Shown piece after piece: positions 20,960 through 25,476 of a DNA stretch of 25,476 bases. Each line of letters opens with the position of its first letter. The first letter of the stretch is position 1. The DNA lies in the NCBI GenBank assembly GCA_002305415.1, contig DBQX01000117.1:1-25476 (forward strand). The letters run 5' to 3'. This stretch comes from Actinomycetales bacterium UBA1383. Lineage in GTDB: Bacteria; Actinomycetota; Actinomycetes; Actinomycetales; Actinomycetaceae. The notes below the pieces were generated by a model. That model was not told the origin of the DNA. It worked only from the letters and a program-made list of their open reading frames with translations, and did not search any database. The translations under genes were made by a program, and so were the position numbers.

Positions 20960-22431
20960 CGGCGCCGCCCGCGGGTGTGCTCGTCCACGCGGTCCGCGGC
21001 GAGCTTCCCGCTGACCAGCACCATCGGGACCCCCACCCCGGGGATCGTACCCGAGCCGGCGAAGACGAGACCCGGGACCCGCTTCTCCACGTTGGACGGG
21101 CGGAAAGGCCCCGTCTGGGCGAAGGTGTGCGCGAGGGCGAACGGGGTGCCATGGGCCATGCCCTGGGCCTGCCAGTCGAGCGGGGTGACGAACTCCTCGG
21201 CCACCACCTCGGTCGGGTAGCCGTTCGCGCCGAGGAAGGCGTGGAGGCGGTCCCGCATCGGCCCGGCCTCGCGGCGCCAGTCCAGCGGCCCCTGCAGGTT
21301 GGGCACCGGCTCGAGGACGTACAGGGTGGAGTGGCCCTCGGGCGCCATGCCGGGCTCGCTGAGCGTGGGGACGGTGACGAGGCGGCTCGGGTCGGGCTGG
21401 AGGGTCTTGCTGCCCATCAGCGCGTCGAAGGACTCGTTCCACTGGTCCCCGAAGTGGATGTTGTGGTGCTCGGTGTGCGGGACCGGGCGCCCCTTCGCCC
21501 CCACGTGCCACACCACGGCGGATGGCGAGTACGTCCCCTTCCGCACCGCGCGCGGGGGCGCGACGTCGGCGAGCCACTGGTCGTAGACGATCGGGAGGTC
21601 CGGGGTGGCGACGACGGCGTCGGCGGGCACGACGTCGTCGCCCACCACCACGCCGGCGACGGCGCCACCGGGACGGCAGGTGAGCCCGGTAACCGTGGTG
21701 CCGTAGCGGAACTCGACGCCCGCTCCCTTCGCTGCGCGCTCGAGCGCGGCGGGGATGGCGCCCATGCCGCCGTCGGGGAACCACACGCCCTCGATGGAGT
21801 CCATGTAGGTGATCACGGCGTAGAGGGACAGCGCGGTCTCGGGGGGCAGGCCGGCGTAGAGGGCCTGGAAGGTGAAGAGGCGGTGGAGGCGGGTGTCGTC
21901 GAAGTAGCGGCGGACCGCGGGGCCGAGCTTGCCGAGGGCGCGCAGCCGCAGGAGGGTGAGCCCGGCGGTGGGCTTCTCGACCAGCCCGAGCGCGGAATCG
22001 AAGTTCTTGTCGATGAAGTTGCCCATCTCGACGTCGTAGAGCTGCTTCAGCCACGCCACGAAGGAGTCGAAGTTCGCGGCGTCCTTCTCCCCGGACTTCT
22101 CCCGGATCTCCTCCCGCATGGCGTCGTGCCCGTAGCGGACGAGGATCTCGCTGCCGTCCGCGAAGACCCCGCGGTAGGCGGGGTCGAGCCGGCGCATGGG
22201 CAGGTCGGCGAGCGAGCTGCCGGCGGCGGCGAGCGCGCTCTCCACCAGCTGGGGCATCGTCATGACCACCGGGCCGAGGTCGAAGGTGAAGCCGTCGCGG
22301 GTCACGGAGCGGGCGCGGCCGCCGGGCCCGTCCTCACGCTCGAGCACGGTGACCTCGTGGCCGCGGCCCACCAGGTGGCAGGCCGCCGTGAGTCCGGCGA
22401 GACCGGCCCCGATGACAACGACCCTGCTCAT
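20956..22431 (-). CDS. crtI: Phytoene desaturase (lycopene-forming)
   Basis: A 491-residue FAD-dependent CrtI-type desaturase/isomerase producing lycopene from phytoene. The N-terminal dinucleotide motif is VVVIGAGLAGLTAACHL followed by VLEREDGPGGRARSV, and the C-terminal FAD motif is GSGTIPGVGVPMVLVSGKLA. The central region contains FDLGPVVMTMPQL and an YAVITYMDSIEGVWFP block typical of bacterial CrtI. An in-frame ATG at 22443 exists, but the ATG at 22431 overlaps the crtE TGA as ATGA, the overlap pattern used throughout this operon, so I use 22431. Here crtI precedes crtB, unlike the crtE-crtB-crtI order of Micrococcus. Confidence 0.96.
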   Translation of the reverse strand: MSRVVVIGAGLAGLTAACHLVGRGHEVTVLEREDGPGGRARSVTRDGFTFDLGPVVMTMPQLVESALAAAGSSLADLPMRRLDPAYRGVFADGSEILVRYGHDAMREEIREKSGEKDAANFDSFVAWLKQLYDVEMGNFIDKNFDSALGLVEKPTAGLTLLRLRALGKLGPAVRRYFDDTRLHRLFTFQALYAGLPPETALSLYAVITYMDSIEGVWFPDGGMGAIPAALERAAKGAGVEFRYGTTVTGLTCRPGGAVAGVVVGDDVVPADAVVATPDLPIVYDQWLADVAPPRAVRKGTYSPSAVVWHVGAKGRPVPHTEHHNIHFGDQWNESFDALMGSKTLQPDPSRLVTVPTLSEPGMAPEGHSTLYVLEPVPNLQGPLDWRREAGPMRDRLHAFLGANGYPTEVVAEEFVTPLDWQAQGMAHGTPFALAHTFAQTGPFRPSNVEKRVPGLVFAGSGTIPGVGVPMVLVSGKLAADRVDEHTRGRRR

Positions 22432-23504
22432 TGCTGCCTCCATCCGATCCGGTGTGCGACCTCGAGGAGGGCCCCGGCCGCCTCCCGCCGGTCGAGGGCG
22501 TCACAGGCCGCCTCGACCTCCTCGTGGATCATACGTTCCACCGCGAGACGCACCCCGGAGGTGTCCAGCAGCTCCTGGACCGCGGGGATCTCCGCGGGCT
22601 CCAGGACGCCGGCGGTGACGCGGTCGAGGAGGGCACGGCCCGCCCCCGTGACCCGCTCGTCCGCGAGCGCGAGCAGCACGGTGGGCTTGCCGTCCAGCAG
22701 GTCGTCCCCGACCGGCTTGCCGGTGACCTGGGGATCGCCCCAGGCGCCGAGCACGTCGTCGCGAAGCGCGAAGGCGCGGCCGAGGTGGTCACCGTAGATG
22801 TGGAGCGCCGACACGTCCTCGGGCGGCGCCCCGGCGAGCGTGGCCCCGAGCGTCAGGGGCCGCTGGATGCTGTAGGCGCCGGACTTGACCGCGGCGACGC
22901 GGCGGGCGTGCCCCAGGTCCCGGCGGCGGTCCGCCGCGCCCGCGAGGTCCAGGGCCTGGCCGGCGACGAGTTCCAGCACCATGGCACGCCAGACCCGCTG
23001 GACGGAACGCGGGAAGGTGGCCGCCATGTGCTCGGCCGCGGCGTGCGCCATGTCCCCCACCAGCACGGCGATGGAGTCCCCGAAGAGGCGTGCGTCGCCC
23101 CGGGCCCCGGCGGCCCGGTGGGACTCCGCGACGAGGACGTGCACGGTGGGTGTGCCGCGCCGCCGGTCGGAGCGGTCCATGACGTCGTCCTGGACCAGGG
23201 TGAAGACGTGCAGCATCTCGAGTGCCGCCCCGAGGCGGACGAGCGTTGGGGCGGTCTCTCCCGGCGCCCCGGCGTAGGTCCATCCGAGGAACGCCATCGT
23301 GGGACGGAGCCGCTTGCCGCCGGCGTGCACCTGGGTGCGGAGGAGCGAGACGAGGTCCGCGTGGCCGAGCGCCGGGCTGTCCGGCGAGAACTCGCGGAAG
23401 TCGTGGGTGAGTTCACCGAGCCGGTCCGCGAGCGTCCTCTCGACGGCGTGGAGGTAGTCGGCGTGCGGCGCGCCGAGGGCGGGCCGGTGGGCGGGTGTGG
23501 TCAT
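22428..23504 (-). CDS. crtE: Geranylgeranyl diphosphate synthase
   Basis: A 358-residue trans-isoprenyl diphosphate synthase providing GGPP (C20) for phytoene synthesis. The first Asp-rich motif is LVQDDVMDRSDRRRG (DDVMD at 106-110), the second is LRDDVLGAWGDPQVTGKP (249-257), preceded by the GGKRLRP isopentenyl-diphosphate-binding block (62-68). Leu/His residues before the first motif suggest a C20-type chain length; a C15 or longer product cannot be excluded. The ATG at 23504 has AGGAGGGG upstream. It is the first gene of the main crt block, and its stop overlaps crtI. A candidate promoter with an internal palindrome lies 57-85 bp upstream. Confidence 0.94.
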   Translation of the reverse strand: MTTPAHRPALGAPHADYLHAVERTLADRLGELTHDFREFSPDSPALGHADLVSLLRTQVHAGGKRLRPTMAFLGWTYAGAPGETAPTLVRLGAALEMLHVFTLVQDDVMDRSDRRRGTPTVHVLVAESHRAAGARGDARLFGDSIAVLVGDMAHAAAEHMAATFPRSVQRVWRAMVLELVAGQALDLAGAADRRRDLGHARRVAAVKSGAYSIQRPLTLGATLAGAPPEDVSALHIYGDHLGRAFALRDDVLGAWGDPQVTGKPVGDDLLDGKPTVLLALADERVTGAGRALLDRVTAGVLEPAEIPAVQELLDTSGVRLAVERMIHEEVEAACDALDRREAAGALLEVAHRIGWRQQ

Positions 23505-23560
23505 GGCTCCCCTCCTGCGTCGCCCCCGCGACGCCCGGCGCGGGTGGCTGCGCCACCTCC

Positions 23561-23589
23561 ACGGTAACGACGCGCCGTCGCATCAGCAA
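23561..23589 (-). promoter_or_regulatory. Candidate crtE promoter with palindrome in the spacer
   Basis: On the minus strand, TTGCTG (23589-23584) and TACCGT (23566-23561) are separated by exactly 17 bp, a good -35/-10 pair. Between them CGACG-CGC-CGTCG (23568-23580) is a perfect 5-bp inverted repeat, a likely place for a repressor. The inferred leader to the crtE ATG is about 50 nt. It lies in the 98-bp gap after the glycosyltransferase stop, so crtE can be transcribed independently of idi. Confidence 0.5.
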
Positions 23590-23602
23590 CCGGAAGACGG
23601 CG

Positions 23603-24331
23603 TCAGCGCAGGCCAAGGCGCATGGCCCACCGCTCGACGGTGCCGAGTTCCGCGCGGTTCAGGCGCAGCGTGGCCATCGCCCACCCCAGCCGCTGGCGTA
23701 CCGCGGTGGGCGAGGCGAACATCCGTCCCGCCACGCCCACGGTCACCCCGGGCATGAGGCGAACGCGGGCTCGGGGCCCGAGCACACAGCTGAGGTCGAG
23801 GTCGTCGTGGATCCCCGGCGTGTGGCGGTGGACGGCCGCGGACACCCGCTCCCAGGTGCGGGCGCGCAGCGCCATGTTGGACCCCCAGAGCGGGACGTTC
23901 GCGATCGCGGAGCCGAAGCCGGCGAACAGCCCGCAGAAGTACCAGCCGCCGGCGAGGTGCCGGGACCCCCAGGGAAGGTCGTGGAACCACCCGGGCCCGG
24001 TCGCGGCGTCGAGGTCAGGGTTGCGCTCGAACACGCGGACGAGGTGCTCCACCCAGTCCGCGGGGAGGCGGGAGTCGGCGTCACACCGCGCGATCACATC
24101 GCCCGTGGCGGCGTCGTACCCCGTGGCGGCGGCCGCCGGGATCCCCCGCACCGGCTCGACCACCACTCGTGCCCCCGCCGCCAGCGCGACGGCGGCGCTC
24201 TCGTCCACGGAGCCGTTGTCGACGACGATGACCTCAGCCGGGAGGCGGGTCTGCGCCGCGAGGGAGGCGAGGCAGTGCCGGAGGTGGGCGGCGTCGTCGA
24301 GCACGGGAATGACGACGCTGACCGTGGTCAC
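23603..24331 (-). CDS. Family 2 glycosyltransferase in the carotenoid locus
   Basis: A 242-residue GT-A enzyme. The N-terminal VSVVIPVLDDAAHL and VIVVDNGSVDES (Asp38, Asp43) motifs and CDADSRLP (DxD-type Asp84/Asp86) bind the nucleotide sugar and metal; GIHDDLDLS is a later acceptor-side acidic block. There is one possible membrane-associated stretch (WYFCGLFAGFGSAIANV). The GTG start overlaps the idi TGA as GTGA. Corynebacteria and micrococci make glucosylated C50 carotenoids, so a carotenoid glycosyltransferase is the natural hypothesis, but a cell-wall or lipid acceptor is equally possible from sequence. The open frame upstream is idi in another phase. Confidence 0.8.
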   Translation of the reverse strand: MTTVSVVIPVLDDAAHLRHCLASLAAQTRLPAEVIVVDNGSVDESAAVALAAGARVVVEPVRGIPAAAATGYDAATGDVIARCDADSRLPADWVEHLVRVFERNPDLDAATGPGWFHDLPWGSRHLAGGWYFCGLFAGFGSAIANVPLWGSNMALRARTWERVSAAVHRHTPGIHDDLDLSCVLGPRARVRLMPGVTVGVAGRMFASPTAVRQRLGWAMATLRLNRAELGTVERWAMRLGLR

Positions 24332-24918
24332 GGCCGGTCCGGGTCGAAGGCCGGCGGCAGCTCGCTGAGGGGGCTGGTGGGCCAGTCGCGCGGGTCCGGG
24401 CCGAGCATCGCGAGCAGGCCGACCTGCTCCCGGCTCCAGGGCGAGACGTCGCGCGCGCCGCTCAGGACCTCCGTGGCGAAGCGCTCCCAGGGTTCCCACA
24501 CCGCGCGCTCCACCTCGGTGGGGTCGAGTTCGAGGCGCGCGTCCCCGCCGACGAACGCCGCGAACACGGGGCACAGCTCGTGCTCGACGACGCCGTGGAA
24601 CTCGGCCCGGTAGGCGAAGTCCGGCAGGATCAGGCGGACGTCCTCGAGCGTCAGGCCGAGCTCGTGGGCGGCCCGCCGCACGACGGCGTCCGGCAGCTGC
24701 TCCTCCGGGGCCGGGTGACCGCAGACCGTGTTGGTCTCCAGACCGGGGAAGGTGGCCTTGTCCAGGGCGCGGCGGGTGACGAGGAGACGGCAGGCGGGGT
24801 CGAACACGTAGCAGGAGAACGCGAGGTGGAGTGGGGTGTCGCCGTGGTGGACCTCGGACTTGGGCATGGTGCCGATGCGGTGGCCGTCGGGGTCCGCGAG
24901 CACGACCAGTTCAGTCAT
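24328..24918 (-). CDS. idi: Isopentenyl-diphosphate delta-isomerase, type I
   Basis: A 196-residue Nudix-fold isomerase interconverting IPP and DMAPP, supplying both primers for GGPP and the C5 units added by the elongase. Active-site residues match E. coli Idi in spacing: metal ligands His24, His31, His68 and Glu112/Glu114 (VEHELCPVF), and catalytic Cys66 in TVCGHP. PGLETN replaces the usual PG-V-W-TN, so the common Trp is Glu. The ATG at 24918 is the first start in the homologous region, with a weak GGGG before it. First gene of the idi-glycosyltransferase unit, divergent from a small membrane protein gene, with a 22-bp tandem repeat in the promoter gap. Confidence 0.94.
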   Translation of the reverse strand: MTELVVLADPDGHRIGTMPKSEVHHGDTPLHLAFSCYVFDPACRLLVTRRALDKATFPGLETNTVCGHPAPEEQLPDAVVRRAAHELGLTLEDVRLILPDFAYRAEFHGVVEHELCPVFAAFVGGDARLELDPTEVERAVWEPWERFATEVLSGARDVSPWSREQVGLLAMLGPDPRDWPTSPLSELPPAFDPDRP

Positions 24919-24964
24919 GTCCCCATGCAAGCATGCGCGGGGGGCGGGCGCGAAAGCGCCGCGA

Positions 24965-25019
24965 GGACGTGGCGATACTCGCGCGGGGAGGTGGCGATAC
25001 TCGCGCCGGGACGTGGCGG
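24965..25019. repeat. 22-bp tandem repeat, 2.5 copies, between idi and divergent gene
   Basis: GGACGTGGCGATACTCGCGCGG (24965-24986) is followed by a copy with two changes (24987-25008) and an 11-bp partial third copy (25009-25019). A 22-bp period is two helical turns, suited to cooperative binding on one DNA face. Each full copy holds GATACT on the plus strand. The array lies 47 bp from the idi ATG and 20 bp from the divergent gene's GTG, so it may control one or both. Confidence 0.8.
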
Positions 25020-25038
25020 CCGGGTGGACCATGCTGCC

Positions 25039-25413
25039 GTGGGTCCGACGACACACGCCCATGTGGGCACTGGTTCCGACCGCGCCCGCCGGCTTGCACG
25101 GCTGTCGTGGTGGATGCTGCCCGTCTTCGCGGTGTGGACGATCATCTACATCTTCGCCTCCGAGCCAATCGTGCGGTCCCTCTTCGGCGTGGGCCCCAGT
25201 GAGCCCGGTGAGGCCTTCTACATCGAGGCCTGGGGTCCGTGGCTCGTGGTCACGCTGCTGTGGGTCGCGCCGCTGGTGGTGGGGCTGGTGCTCGGCGTGC
25301 TCGGCGCGGTCAAGGGGGCAGGGAAGCTCGCGTGGTGGGCTGTCGCGGTGCACGGTGCGTTGCTGCTGTTCCTCCTGGTGCCGAACATCGTCGACCGGCT
25401 CACAACCCTCTGA
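25039..25413 (+). CDS. Small three-pass membrane protein, unknown function
   Basis: A 124-residue protein with three hydrophobic segments (about 23-45, starting LSWWMLPVFAVWTIIYIF; 64-90, LVVTLLWVAPLVVGLVLGVL; 96-119, AVAVHGALLLFLLVPNIV). The short loops are charged, and the C-terminus is DRLTTL. No domain recognised. The frame is open much further upstream, antisense to idi, but codons there are not used by a plausible protein. GTG 25039 is the first suitable start after the repeat array, and GTG 25063 is an alternative; the ATG at 25031 is out of frame. Such proteins are common among actinobacteria. No terminator is clear in the last 63 bp. Confidence 0.6.
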   Translation: MGPTTHAHVGTGSDRARRLARLSWWMLPVFAVWTIIYIFASEPIVRSLFGVGPSEPGEAFYIEAWGPWLVVTLLWVAPLVVGLVLGVLGAVKGAGKLAWWAVAVHGALLLFLLVPNIVDRLTTL

Positions 25414-25476
25414 GAAGCTCCCTCCCCGGCGCCCCCGACTCGGGCCCTCCCCCGAAGGAGCCTCCAAACCGCCAGG

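Noticed and set aside
20977..22797. A 606-codon plus-strand open frame opposite crtI
   Set aside because: Antisense to crtI and crtE, which have full motifs and overlapping operon junctions.

Overview
The window looks like chromosomal DNA of a very GC-rich actinobacterium, most likely a Micrococcales-type lineage. Supporting signs are strong G/C third-position bias, frequent GTG starts, ATGA/GTGA gene overlaps, actinobacterial versions of a GCS2-type ligase and DUF6221, and a C50-carotenoid gene set (crtE, crtI, crtB, crtYe, crtYf, crtEb, idi). No rRNA, tRNA, insertion sequence, phage gene or CRISPR array was recognised. The species cannot be named from this sequence alone.

Left part (1-11050), ordinary metabolism and envelope genes. 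A GCS2-family glutamate-cysteine-ligase-like gene (+) faces a CorA transporter (-). A secreted thioredoxin/DsbD-like membrane fusion (+) faces ilvD (-), with a 74-bp tandem repeat array and a long hairpin between them. A subtilisin-like protease (+) faces a two-gene operon (-) of class I fructose-bisphosphate aldolase and a DUF89 metabolite-damage-control phosphatase. A small secreted Ala-rich protein follows.

Centre (11155-16759, all minus). A probable six-gene operon runs DUF4956 membrane protein, VTC/TTM polyphosphate-polymerase-like protein, Cthe_2159-like beta-helix carbohydrate-binding lipoprotein, sensor histidine kinase, OmpR-type response regulator, small Pro-rich membrane protein. 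Most junctions are close or overlapping. Both two-component genes are broken as written: an in-frame TAG at kinase codon 42 and a one-base frame loss near codon 28 of the regulator. Their remaining sequences are intact, which points to recent decay or sequence error. The DUF4956/VTC/beta-helix trio coupled to a sensory pair is the best candidate here for a poorly described system.

Right part (16823-24918, all minus). The carotenoid locus runs idi, GT2 glycosyltransferase, then after a 98-bp gap with a good promoter crtE, crtI, crtB, crtYe, crtYf, crtEb, and then DUF6221 and a PQQ-type sugar dehydrogenase lipoprotein. Isopentenyl isomerisation feeds GGPP synthesis. Phytoene is made and desaturated to lycopene, elongated by CrtEb with C5 units and cyclised by CrtYe/CrtYf. 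The glycosyltransferase may decorate the product. A small membrane protein (+) is divergent from idi across a 22-bp tandem repeat.
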